A stretch of 64,000 nt of DNA from positions 62,001 to 126,000 of the forward strand of contig JAPJBO010000033.1 in assembly GCA_030068145.1 (NCBI GenBank). Reading direction: 5' to 3'. Below, piece after piece: positions 10,336 to 20,839 of the stretch (the stretch's first letter is position 1; each line of letters opens with the position of its first letter). The notes below the pieces were generated by a model. It made no database searches, was not told the DNA's origin, and saw only the letters and a program-made list of their open reading frames with translations. The DNA is from Diplonema papillatum (taxonomy: Eukaryota > Euglenozoa > Diplonemea > Diplonemida > Diplonemidae). The position numbers and the translations under genes are program-made.

Positions 10336-10839
10336 TTGAAACCTCGCAGTCTTCCAACCGGAGCGGCGAGGCCGTCTATAACGGCCTTTGTAGATGCCAG
10401 TAAAAAAGGTTGGGGGGGCGTCCTCGTCGACTCTCGCACATCAGAGGTGACTATCCTTGGTGCGGCGTGGTCCCGCGAGGAGTCCCTCTTTCATATAAAC
10501 GAGCTCGAGGCGCTGGCTTTCGAGCGTGTTCTTTTGTGCTTGCCCGATACTGTGTCTGGGGGTCGGGTTGACGTTGTCGTCGACAACACAACCGTCAAAG
10601 GAGTCGCGCGGAAAGGTGCGTGTCTGCGGAGTTCCGTGTTGAACAACGCGGTGGTTGCAGGTTTGAAGCGGGTGCAGTCCTTGAACTGCGCTATATCGGT
10701 TCGATGGGTGAGGAGTGCAGGAAATCCCGCTGATCTCCCATCCCGGGTTCCCTTGACGGCCTTCACTCCTCAGTCCGTGGCGGCGGTGACACAAGCGGTG
10801 AGGACGTTTTTCACTGGCGGAGTGGTGGATGGATTGTGA
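10336..10839 (+). CDS. RNase H domain of a DIRS-like retroelement, isolated
   Basis: An open frame of 167 codons from a TTG (no ATG) to a TGA inside B1. All four acidic residues of a retroelement RNase H are present: FVDAS, INELEAL, VVVDNTT and NPADLPSR. The INELEAL and NPAD..SR motifs are characteristic of DIRS-type and related RNase H domains, which degrade RNA in RNA/DNA hybrids during reverse transcription. The reverse transcriptase that should precede it is missing, and there is no start codon. It is therefore an intact domain without a complete gene, possibly kept by recency rather than selection. It lies in the same orientation as the surrounding host gene. Confidence 0.75.
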   Translation: MKPRSLPTGAARPSITAFVDASKKGWGGVLVDSRTSEVTILGAAWSREESLFHINELEALAFERVLLCLPDTVSGGRVDVVVDNTTVKGVARKGACLRSSVLNNAVVAGLKRVQSLNCAISVRWVRSAGNPADLPSRVPLTAFTPQSVAAVTQAVRTFFTGGVVDGL

Positions 10840-11054
10840 TCTCGCCTGGTTGGCCCATTGACATGGTCAACAGGCACACTCTATCCCATTCGCTAGTTGC
10901 AAGTTATCAAGGTTCTGTCTGACTTCTCTTTCCTCCCCTTTCCGATGATGAATACTCCGGATGGCGTAGGTAGCCAAGCCCACCCTGAGTACAATGACCG
11001 AAGACCTAAGCCGAGACCGAGTGCGATGAGGCCAGAAGCTAGCTGCCAATTCCT
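10833..11054 (+). repeat. Split repeat B1
   Basis: Starts ATTGTGATCTCGCCTGGTTG and ends GCCAATTCCT, immediately followed by A2. Compared with B2 it has four extra bases near 10965. Confidence 0.85.
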
Positions 11055-11167
11055 TTAGTACACGGTAGGAACTGGAGCAAAGCGCATGGCAGGATGAGCA
11101 CACCACCCGAGCCTACAACAGGAGACTTCGGGTGGGCTGAGGTGGGTCTTCTGAGACTGAATTCTTC
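11055..11167 (+). repeat. Split repeat A2
   Basis: Second copy of A, followed by a C/T-rich stretch (11160-11191) before B2. Confidence 0.85.
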
Positions 11168-11191
11168 TTCTTCCCGCCCTCCCTTGCCCCC

Positions 11192-12031
<840 letters not shown>

Positions 12032-12081
12032 GACTACGTAGTAACAATGCTTTTGTAAACACGAAAGAAAAGAGAACGCTA

Positions 12082-12172
12082 GCAGCGTGTTTGGGAGAAG
12101 ATTAGCCTAACGAGCATATTCACTCACTATCAATCACAACAGGCCAATCCTCCCCCGGCACGTACAAACAAA
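12082..12172 (+). repeat. Dispersed repeat, copy shared with 20741-20832
   Basis: From GCAGCGTGTT to GGCACGTACAAACAAA; includes GAGCATATTCACTCACTATC. The copy at 20741 differs at a few bases. Confidence 0.8.
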
Positions 12173-12275
12173 AAATGGCACTTACTCGGACTGATATCCT
12201 CAAGGATGAGGTCAACTGTGGCACTGTGCCCGTTTGCAAGCTACCGCGCCGCGCCGTCAGCACCTGCTTTGTAGG

Positions 12276-12484
12276 AAATACTGGAGGAGGCTGCCAGCTG
12301 CAAAAGATCAAAGGAGGTAAATGTGCTGTACCCCACACGAAACACAGGTCCCCTAAGGGCACATTTCACATTGGGACTAGTCCCCTAAGGCACCTTGCCC
12401 AAAAATCTCACTTTGTAGTTGTATTGTTTTCTCCCCCTCTAGCCTCCTTCGAAATGAGCCACAAGGCAGTCCTCGAGTATTTTT
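12276..12484 (+). mobile_element. MITE family M1, copy 1
   Basis: Left end AAATACTGGAGGAGGCTGCC and right end GGCAGTCCTCGAGTATTT are inverted repeats of each other. Internal blocks (GGAGGTAAA, CCCACACGAAACACAGGT, CTCCCCCTCTAGC) recur in the copies at 19585, 19931, 42677 and 63192. No coding capacity. A CACCTGCTTTGTAGG block just outside the left end is also shared, so the true unit may be longer. Confidence 0.7.
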
Positions 12485-12517
12485 AGTTCTAAAAAATCTG
12501 ATGACTGTTGGCCCGCT

Positions 12518-12702
12518 GGGCGCGGCGAACCTTACGGTGGCCGAGCTGAAGGAGTTCGGAAACAAGGCGTACCAAGACGGCGCCTACCGGGAGGCGGTCA
12601 CGTGGTTCACGGACGCCATCGCAATCGAGCCGAGCAACCACATGCTGTACTCGAACCGGTCCGCAGCTGACTTGAATGTGGCCGGCGGGGGTCGACGAGG
12701 TA
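12518..12702 (+). pseudogene. Echo of the TPR exon 5' part
   Basis: About 185 bp almost identical to 13009-13196 of the TPR exon, beginning GGCGCGGCGAACCTTACGG and ending just after the GGTCGACGAG region. It has a small deletion/substitution (GGCGGGGGTCGACG against GGGGGTTTGGACG). The copy breaks off into a GTACGG and then unrelated repeat sequence. It lies in the putative intron in the sense orientation, so it could act as a pseudo-exon. Confidence 0.85.
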
Positions 12703-12954
12703 CGGAGAAAAAACGGTGTCGGTCGCAAGAACCCCGGAAATACTAGACACAATAGGAACGCGCACCAAAATAAGTCGAGTAGTCGGCAGTAGGCGACAAC
12801 GACACCCGCCGCAGATACAGATTATGCACAGTGTACGACATACCTTTACAGAAACGCAGATACGATGCGCACATTATACGATACCTTTGAAGGAACCCTT
12901 TCGATGATAGTCACCCGGATCCTCAAGCGAAGTTAATCTCAAAAGCCCCAACAG

Positions 12955-13694
12955 ACCACGCACCCGGTTCAACTGCCGTGTCGCCCCCGGCGGCGCCCGC
13001 TGCCCCGCCGGGCGCGGCGAACCTTACGGTGGCCGAGCTGAAGGAGTTCGGAAACAAGGCGTACCAAGACGGCGCCTACCGGGAGGCGGTCACGTGGTTC
13101 ACGGACGCCATCGCAATCGAGCCGAGCAACCACATGCTGTACTCGAACCGGTCCGCAGCTAACTTGAACGTGGCCGGGGGTTTGGACGAGGTGCTGCTCC
13201 TGGCGCTACTCGACGCGGAAAAGTGCATCACCTTGAAGCCCAGCTGGTTCAAAGGGCACAGCCGCAAGGGCGACGTTCTGGTGGCGATGGGTAAGTTCGC
13301 GCAGGCCGCGGAGGCGTTCCGGAAGAGCCTCGCGCTCACTTCGGGCAGCGGGAAGTCGCTCAAAAAGTCGATCGCGGCGTGCGAGGCGAAGCTGAAGGCC
13401 GCCGCAGCGACCGCGCCGCAGACGCCGGGGCAGGCGGAGGAGCGGCGCGTGCAGGCGCTGCTGCAGGAGTACGAGCGGGATTTCCGGGACAGCCACCACC
13501 CGGCCGGCTCGTCGTCGTCGCAGGGGACCTCCCGCGACACGAGCGTCGGCGCCGCGTCGACGGTGTCGTCGTCGACGTCCAGCCAGTCCATGGAGGTCGC
13601 CAGCGTGTCTTCCCCCACGCTCTACGCCTCCTCCTGCTGCCACAAGTTCCCCCCGACGGAAGCCGACATCACGCGCCCCGCTTACCCGCTTTGA
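12955..13694 (+). CDS. TPR co-chaperone domain protein (Hop/STIP1 TPR1-like), last exon
   Basis: Open from an acceptor (CCCCAACAG|AC at 12954) to TGA at 13692-13694. After an Ala/Pro-rich lead, about 120 residues match the three tetratricopeptide motifs of Hop TPR1. The five carboxylate-clamp residues that hold the C-terminal EEVD of Hsp70/Hsp90 all appear: Lys and Asn in ELKEFGNKAY, Asn in YSNRSA, and Lys and Arg in WFKGHSRK. TPR2 carries a short insertion (AGGLDEVLLL). The rest is a Ser-rich linker and a conserved-looking end, CCHKFPPTEADITRPAYPL. There is no ATG near the start, so an upstream exon is needed; 9299-9764 fits in phase. It is most likely a cytosolic Hsp70/Hsp90 adaptor; the exact orthologue is unclear. 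Confidence 0.75.
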
Positions 13695-13718
13695 GTGCTT
13701 TTTTTTTTGTGTTTGTGT

Positions 13719-14190
13719 GGCGCCGCTCAAGTGGCCACCTTAAAGTTTGTAACGATTGCTCCGTTCTTCTCCCTGGCTTGTTCCCAGACTAGAACGACAC
13801 ATGCTTTTACTATGCGCAGTCCATCGTCACAGAATTGTTGCTGCATATCAAGTTCAAACCACTACTACTGTTGACAAGTTGGCATTGTTGGTCCAAAACT
13901 TGAGTTAGCTGGCGGCGTACTCCTAGAAGACTTACCAAAGCAGGTGAGTTTCGCTGGTGCGCACGAACAAAACATCGATTTCTTTTTTTACCAAACATGA
14001 AATGTTGGAGGAAATGAGAAGCTCGTCGCCGCAAACCGTGGCGTTTTCACTTGCGTCCTGAATCCAGCTTTACGTAAAAAAAAAACGATCAGGCACTGCG
14101 TTCAACGAAAACAACTCTCTCTTCCCGTCATCATCGTCATTCGTTTTGTATCAGCCGCGGTTGTGCGAGTGACGAGCTCTTATTTTTCGC
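13719..14190 (+). repeat. Dispersed repeat A, long copy
   Basis: Begins GGCGCCGCTCAAG just after the TPR stop codon. It continues through TTGTTGCTGCATATCAAGTT, a short CTACTACT run, TTACCAAAGCAGGTGAG, and then a block shared with 6718-6915 (CAAACATGAAATGTTGGAGG). The short CTACTACT run matches the place where 9906 expands to (ACT)n. Confidence 0.7.
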
Positions 14191-14463
14191 TCTTTGTTTT
14201 GCACATGCGCCCAGGGGGCATTTGATCGATGTTTCCCGAGTGAGCAAAAGTCTCGTCTCACCAGCGGGGCGGGGGGTAGTTTTGGTGCTGCTTCCTCAAC
14301 GCACTGCGCGTTTTCACCGCCCTTTGAAGAGGGTTAAGTTTAACGTCAGGGTTCCGATAATTGGTGTGGGGTTTCTATCCCCTCTCGTTATTTGGCACAC
14401 AACTTGGATGCATCCCTCGGAAAACCCCTGGAGGCAGTCCGTTGTGCGACCGACAGGTGTGCG

Positions 14464-14745
14464 GTGCCGCAGACGCCGGGGCAGGCGGAGGAGCGGCGTG
14501 TGCAGGCGCTGCTGCAGGAGTACGAGCGGGGCTTCCGGGACAGCCACCACCCGGCCGGCTCGTCGTCGTCGCAGGGGACCTCCCGCGACACGAGCGTCGG
14601 CGCCGCGTCGACGGTGCCCTCGTCGACGTCCAGCCAGTCCATGGAGGTCGCCAGCGTGTCGTCCCCCACGCTCTACGCCTCCTCCTGCTGCCACAAGTTC
14701 CCCCCGACGGAAGCCGACATCACGCGCCCCGCTTACCCGCTTTGA
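14464..14745 (+). pseudogene. Echo of the TPR exon 3' part
   Basis: About 280 bp nearly identical to 13413-13694 including the stop codon and the following T run. It begins at GCCGCAGACGCCGGGG, so a CAG acceptor-like sequence stands at its left edge. It encodes the Ser-rich linker and the TRPAYPL end in an open frame with only a few differences. It could serve as an alternative last exon, but nothing in the sequence proves use. Confidence 0.85.
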
Positions 14746-14892
14746 GTGTTTTTTTTTTTGTTTTGTTTTTAGCCACATGCAATGTGTGAGGAAACTGAAC
14801 CGCCCAAGTAGGACCTTCTGATCATGATCATATACAAATTTGCCACCTGAAACCACGTCCAGGATTTGGGCTCAGGGTAGTGCGCGAAAACC

Positions 14893-15175
14893 GGCGCCGC
14901 TCAAGCAGCTACCTACATTAAGTTTATAAAGATTGCTCCGTTCTTCTCCCTGACTTGTTCCCGGACTAGAACGACAGATGCTACTAATATGTGCAGTCTA
15001 CCGTCACAGATTGTTGCTGCATATCAAGTTCAAGCTACCACTACTACGGTTAACAAGTTGGCATTGCGGTACTAAAAATTAGTCAGCTGGCTGCGTTACA
15101 TGACAATTTACCAAAGCAGGTGAGTTCCGCACAAATCATCAATTTCTCCCACGCTTTTTTTTTTTTTTTTTTTTA
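14893..15175 (+). repeat. Dispersed repeat A, third copy
   Basis: Starts GGCGCCGCTCAAG and follows the 13719 copy in order, with CTACCACTACTACGG at the microsatellite position. It ends near a T18 run (15156-15173). Just upstream, 14858-14885 matches the complement of 62500-62530 (CCACGTCCAGGATT). Confidence 0.7.
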
Positions 15176-16048
15176 ATAGTACATCTGTACTGACGGGAAC
15201 ATTTCCGGAACAACGGTTGCACATGAAAGAGAAAACGAAGCCAACGAAAAAAGTGCTAATACAGGAAACCCCCCCCAGAGAGGTTTATACCCTGTACACG
15301 CGAAGAACAAGAAACTTTTGCCTTATCATTTCCATCACCTTTGGTCAGTTGATGCTGATCGTCCGTTGCTTCGTTTATCAGTGCAAGCCCCAACTCCGGA
15401 AATGTTCACATGCACCAGGGGCAGTCAGGTGGGAGACTGACAGGTGTACGGGGTGGCGCCGCCTCCCCCAGCGAGCTCGCTGATCAAGCTGCGTCTGATG
15501 CAGCTGTTGTATGAAATTGCCTACGTTCACTCCAGCCTGCATCCTCGTGTTGTAGCCGTGCTGTGCATATAAGGCAGAGAGCATGCGTAATCCATGTGGT
15601 TCGTGTACTCAAAGGACACTGCAACCTTTGTTTAATGCACGCTAAACGACGAATTCGTAGTTGTATGGGGGTTTCCACCCCAAGCCTACGGTACTACTGA
15701 AAAGAACACACCTTCTAAACCTCGAGAATGTGCGGAAGCAACGACCCATTTTTAGGAGTCGTGCTGTTTCTCCCTCCCTCCCAAGAAAAAACCTAGCAGT
15801 GGGGAGTCTTGTGCTCCCCCTTTCCTCACGAAATAAATCCACGCATCTCTTTCTTTCCGTTAAATTTCCTTTGAAAAAGACTTGATGCTAGCGTCAAACG
15901 TGCATTAGCACCGGCTTTGCCACCAGGCTGCCGACAACAGGACACATCGCCAGCGTTTTACGGGGGGCCAAGAAACGAACGCGGCGCAGCTCGGCCGCCT
16001 TCTCGGGCAGCGTGTCGCGGGATAAGCCGGCAACCGCTGCTTAATCAC

Positions 16049-16079
16049 AATACACAGTGGGCGACACCCACTGTGTATT
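16049..16079. repeat. Perfect 13-bp hairpin
   Basis: AATACACAGTGGG, five-base loop, exact complement. A G run follows at 16082. Confidence 0.85.
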
Positions 16080-16143
16080 ATGGGGGGGGGGCAGTGCTCT
16101 GCCTGAAAAAGAATGAGCGGTGAAATTTGCATTGTTTTCCCCC

Positions 16144-16187
16144 ATTTTATTTTCCTTTTTGCGCACGAGCAAAAAAGAAAATAAAAT
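16144..16187. repeat. 19-bp A/T-rich hairpin
   Basis: Arms ATTTTATTTTCCTTTTTGC and its complement with one mismatch, around a six-base loop (16163-16168). Confidence 0.85.
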
Positions 16188-16640
16188 GAGCGGGGCGGGT
16201 GTCCAGCCTCAGGAAGCCCAAAAAACGTGAAGCGAGTGCGAAACGCCCGCTTCTTCACTCCACGCCGCAGCACAGAGTTGAGTTTCCGATACGCATGTTC
16301 CTTGAGCGAGTCAGAACGTCACGTTTTCTTTTTGTGTTGCCGACGATCAACCCCCGTCACGGGGGGAGAAGGCCCCTACAACTGTGTCTGAGCAATCAGT
16401 TAACAAACTCAGGGCGACTCGCTAGGCAGCACTGAATTGTCTTCTTTTTGCGGCGGCAATCTGCGAAGTAAACTCCGCAGAGCACAGTGGGGAGTGGGAG
16501 GGGAGTCTTAGTTTAATGTTTGAAGCAGGACACTGCCTCTCATGCGAGCGAGTCTCGGAACAGGACTCAAAACTGTGACCCAGGTGACGACTGCCGACCA
16601 TGACGGGTGCTGGCACCAGGAGTTTGGATCAGCTAGTCAG

Positions 16641-16860
16641 GCCAAGCTCATAGCAGAGAGAGTTTGCCACATCCTCGGGTGAGATGTGTCGCCTGTTTAA
16701 AGACACTCAGCTGTTGCACGGGGCCGAAAACCCCGCGCAGCTAACACCGCAAGATGAAAACAGAAGTCTTGAGCCGAGTGCCGGATGGAGAAGCTGACAG
16801 CTTCCCACGCTCTATCCGTCCCCCGAAGGATCCCGCCCCACCCGCCCTTCGGAAAGGAGT
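16641..16860 (+). repeat. Echo of the UBX gene exon 4/intron 4 boundary region
   Basis: About 220 bp matching 44124-44344 at nearly every base, from CAGGCCAAGCTCATAGC to CCCTTCGGAAAGGAG, with sharp edges. In the UBX gene this segment lies inside intron 4, just after exon 4. Confidence 0.85.
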
Positions 16861-17521
16861 CACAGGACCCAAAAGCAGCGTGTCGGAAACTCAAAGCCGA
16901 CTGGTGAAAGTGACAAGTGGGCTATACTTCGATTCAGACGTTACCCACTCAAAGCCCTGAACTTAAACACACACACACTCACACACTCACACATACACGT
17001 AGCATCTTACCCAACCCTTTATGTTTCCTTGGCCGCGTTCCAGGCACCGCTCCTTTTACAGGGATCAGCTTAGCGAGCCCGCTGCTAGAAGAACCCACCA
17101 GGCTAGCCAAAGTGAAAGAGTACCGAAGACTTGTGAGTACAGACGAAAGAACGACTGAAAAGGCACCCCCCCCACCTCAAACCCGGGTAGAACGTGGGGA
17201 GCCCTTGGTCACATTCAATACGGGTGTGATCGTGGTGTCGGTCGCAACAGACGTTTTGCTAGCCAAAGAGAGAGATAGAGAGAAAAAGAGCGCCAGAGAG
17301 AAAAGAAAAGATAACGTTATCTTCCGGAAAAGAAGGGTTACGCGAACCCCCGTTCAAGAATAATAACAAAACAACAAAAAAATCCGAAAAAAATAAAAAA
17401 CACTAACCCAAACAACTTCCGTCGGTAGAGAAACCTTGCCTAAAGAAATCAACTGCCTTCGGGTAGGCTAGTCTGACACTAGTTGTCGTCGGGGAAAAAA
17501 ACACAAACCGACGAAGACCCC

Positions 17522-18003
17522 ACCCTCTCCAATTCCCTTCAAGCTAGACCATTATACAACGACCCCCACCCCAAAACCTTTTTCAACCTCTCCAATTCCC
17601 TTTAGACCATTATACAACGACCCCCACCCCAAAACCTTTTTCAACCTCTCCAATTCCCTTCAAGCTAGACCATTATACATCGACCCCCACCCCAAAACCT
17701 TTTTCAACCTCTCCAATTCCCTTTAGACCATTATACAACGACCCCCACCCCAAAACCTTTTTCAACCTCTCCAATTCCCTTTAGACCATTATACAACGAC
17801 CCCCACCCCAAAACCTTTTTCAACCTCTCCAATTCCCTTCAAGCTAGACCATTATACATCGACCCCCACCCCAAAACCTTTTTCAACCTCTCCAATTCCC
17901 TTCAAGCTAGACCATTATACAACGACCCCCACCCCAAAACCTTTTTCAACCTCTCCAATTCCCTTCAAGCTAGACCATTATACAACGACCCCCACCCCAA
18001 AAC
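17522..18003. repeat. Minisatellite, about eight units of 57-63 bp
   Basis: Head-to-tail units containing CCTCTCCAATTCCCTT, ACCATTATAC and GACCCCCACCCCAAAACC. Two length variants alternate because CAAGCTAG is present or absent in the middle. Confidence 0.9.
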
Positions 18004-18119
18004 GGGTGGTTTTAATTATGCAAAATATCACTCGGAGCACCCATTAAAAAGCACGCAGTCACAGCGCGATGACCGCCGGAAGCACCAAATTCAAGTTTCA
18101 AAACGGAGTTTCACTCTGA

Positions 18120-18195
18120 AAAGCAGAACGAAGAACGAAAATACGTACGTAACATCACTCTGAAAGCAGAACGAAGAACGAAAATACGTACGTAC
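18120..18195. repeat. Two-copy 45-bp repeat
   Basis: AAGCAGAACGAAGAACGAAAA followed by TACGTACGTA occurs twice in tandem. Confidence 0.7.
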
Positions 18196-18369
18196 AAAGT
18201 GTGAGGGTAAGTCATAGAAAAAGTCTCAAGCGGATTTAACTCCACGAGCACAGCTGCAAAGACCCTGCGCAGGAGTCTTTGTTGTCTAGCCAAAGAGAGT
18301 GAAAGAGTGAAAGAGTACGTTCGGTAGTGAGTAGAGAAGAGAACGAGTGCAAAGAATGGAGGTAGCACA

Positions 18370-18490
18370 GTGCTTATTTCCCTTACATAAGCGCCAGCTT
18401 GGAAGGAAATACTCGACGAAGCTGCCAGAAAAAGAACCGAAGGGATCCCAAGTACCGAACCACGTGTTGAACGGACGTGAGGTCACGCGG
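18370..18490 (+). mobile_element. MITE-like repeat M2, copy 1
   Basis: Shares ACATAAGCGCCAGCTTG, GGAAAT.CTCGACGA, AAGGGATCCCAAGT and ACCACGTGTTGAACGG blocks with 42397-42512, where a copy starts inside intron 3 of the UBX gene only 30 bp after the exon. Confidence 0.6.
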
Positions 18491-19584
18491 AGGAAAGTCC
18501 CGACTGAAAAATCACTTTTTAGTTGAATTTTGGCGTACTGATGTACAGCCGTGGGATCGGAAAATGTTCCCTTCGGTACAAGAGTTGAGCTTCATCTACC
18601 CCCCCCCCCCCCCCCCCCCGTGAAAACGACCTGAGCTCGATTACGCAGATGCAGATTATCGCCACAGATTCTTTGCTTTCTAACCTTAAACAATTCCGCG
18701 GCGATCACACTCGATTTTGTTGATGCAGATTGTCGCCACAGCTTCTTTGCATTCTAGTTCAAACGATTCGGTTCAGCAGAAATCGACGCGCAACCGATGA
18801 ACCTGGACGAGCAATCGAAGAAGAAGCGGAGCACCAAACGCGCGCCTGAGCGCGACGATCAAGACGAGCTAACGAGGCGAAAGCATGACACATCACGTGC
18901 GAAGATTGCATTATAACCCAAACTACAACGCTCGGCAGCGTTCGATCGGGCAGGGGGTGATGTGGCTCAACAGTACTGATAAGAGTAGAGGCAGGTAGAG
19001 CCTCGTGCCACTTCTGCGGCCGCGAAGCACCTCCAGCTCGGCGTTTTCTTTGCCTCTTCCCGCGTGTTCTCTGCACAGGCTTGCGCGAACGTTTTCCTGG
19101 TTTTGTTTGCCGCCAACAGCTTGTGTCCAGCGTTTTGGATTTGTCAAAATTCGGGACTCGCGGCTTTCCTTTTCGGCAGCCATGGGTCTAAATACGGCGA
19201 CGCCGAACGCCACCCCCCGCAAAAAGGGGGTTAACCCGTGGCTGGTAACGTACACCCAGTCAGTGGCCGTCAGTGTGAACCACTGTAACTACCGTCATCA
19301 AATTCAGATAATCAACGTAACGGGCCAAATTTGACGGAAAACCCCTGTTGCATCAATGTGTGGGCCTCAAGAATCAGTTTCACGAGGAAAACAATTGGCG
19401 ACACTTTGCAGGGTTTCGGAAACTCTAAGTACAAATGGTCACCCACACACTGGAAAACCCCCAGAAAAATAACTTTCACTCTAAGAAATACCGTGACGCC
19501 GGACGCCGGGTCCGGATCCTTATTTAGACCCATGCTCGGCATTGTCGACAGCCCGCGTCCGTTCATGAGCACCTGCTTTGCAGG
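18491..19584. other. Spacer, nothing gene-like
   Basis: Contains a C20 run (18599-18619) and a two-copy repeat of about 80 bp (18638-18770; ATGCAGATT.TCGCCACAG). No supported exon. Confidence 0.4.
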
Positions 19585-19726
19585 AAATACTCGGGGGCGC
19601 CAGGGTTGCGAATTCCAACGGAGGATGCGCTTTTAGCTCCCGCCGCGGTGCAAGCAAAAAAAAAAAAAAAAAGGAGAAGACCCATTTTGTAGTTTATCGT
19701 TTCTTCCCCTCTAGCCTCACTGCACG
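19585..19726 (+). mobile_element. MITE family M1, copy 2 (diverged)
   Basis: Has the GAGCACCTGCTTTGCAGGAA lead and an AAATACTCGG start, then a divergent body, an A17 run, and the CTTCCCCTCTAGCCTC block near the right end. Confidence 0.5.
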
Positions 19727-19930
19727 ACAGCACACAAACACACCAGTCCGTAATTAATCAAGTAACATCTGGTGGAATTGTATTTAGTGAAGAGCTATTG
19801 CGTGTAGGAATTAATTGTAGTTCAGACGGGCGCTTCTGGAATTTGTGTATTTATTGGAAAGAACAAATCTCTGGTGGAAATGGCTTACGATACGTTTCGT
19901 TTATTTTTGTATAAGCACCTGCTTTGTAGG

Positions 19931-20116
19931 AAATACTTGAGGAGGCTGCCAGCTGCAAAAGATCAAGGGAGGTAAAGTAGCCCACGCGAAACACAGGTGA
20001 ATCTGGGTTCAGTGGCGGGCGTATGCGTTCAACAAAAAAGACCCATTTTGTAGTTGTATTGTTTCTCCCCCTCTAGCTTCCTTCGAAGTAAGCACAAGGC
20101 AGCCCCTCGAGTATTT
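19931..20116 (+). mobile_element. MITE family M1, copy 3 (best preserved)
   Basis: Left AAATACTTGAGGAGGCTGCC and right GGCAGCCCCTCGAGTATTT are inverted repeats. About 186 bp, no coding capacity. Confidence 0.75.
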
Positions 20117-20360
20117 TTGCTGGAGTCTTCTGCCTGACACCTGCTTGCGCAAAGAGGTCGGGGGGACGGGCCCTGCAAACCATTAATTTTGCGAATTTCT
20201 GTTTCGTGAACGAATTCATTGTTTTTTTCACGGATTTGGCGGTCTTCACGAATTAGAAGTCGATTAATTACGGACTGGAGTGTAGCTCACAACACGCGCC
20301 ACTTACAACACATGTCACATTCCACACAACGTACATAACACTCGTATCAATACCACACAA

Positions 20361-20495
20361 CATAAAACGCACAAAACACCACACCTCGCACACCAACAAC
20401 ACATTCATAAAACGCACACAACACCACACCTCGCACACCAACAACACATTCATAAAACGCACACAACACCACACCTCGCACACCAACAACACATT
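20361..20495. repeat. 45-bp tandem repeat, three copies
   Basis: Units begin CATAAAACGCACA at 20361, 20406 and 20451, with one or two substitutions in the first. Confidence 0.9.
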
Positions 20496-20740
20496 CATAC
20501 GTACATCTGAGCAAACTCGGGTATTTTTGTAGCGCACTGCTTTGTTTGACCCAGAAATGGGCGAGCCTCAGCTCTGGCATCTTGTCCATCAAATACAACA
20601 GCCCTACCCTGCTCACCAGAAGGTTGAGGCGTTGTCGTCTATGTGACAGGGAAACTGCGTTGCACCGTACTGGACTTTTTGATCAGCTATGTGACAGGGA
20701 AACTGTGTCGCATCGTACTGGACTTTTTGAAGCGTGGCTG

Positions 20741-20832
20741 GCAGCGTGTTGGGGAGAAGATTAGCCCAATGAGCATATTCACTCACTATCATCCACTAGC
20801 AGGCTAGTCCTCCCCCGGCACGTACAAACAAA
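20741..20832 (+). repeat. Dispersed repeat, copy shared with 12082-12172
   Basis: Same order of blocks from GCAGCGTGTT to CACGTACAAACAAA. Confidence 0.8.
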
Positions 20833-20839
20833 CACACGC

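Larger units (their letters stand above)
15176..17520. other. Spacer without a supported gene
   Basis: Short open frames exist but none shows domain or splice support. It contains two strong hairpins (16049-16079, 16144-16187), a UBX exon-4 region echo (16641-16860), a CA-rich tract at 16970-16995, and a TTGCTAGCCAAAGAGAGA repeat fragment at about 17255-17280. Confidence 0.5.
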
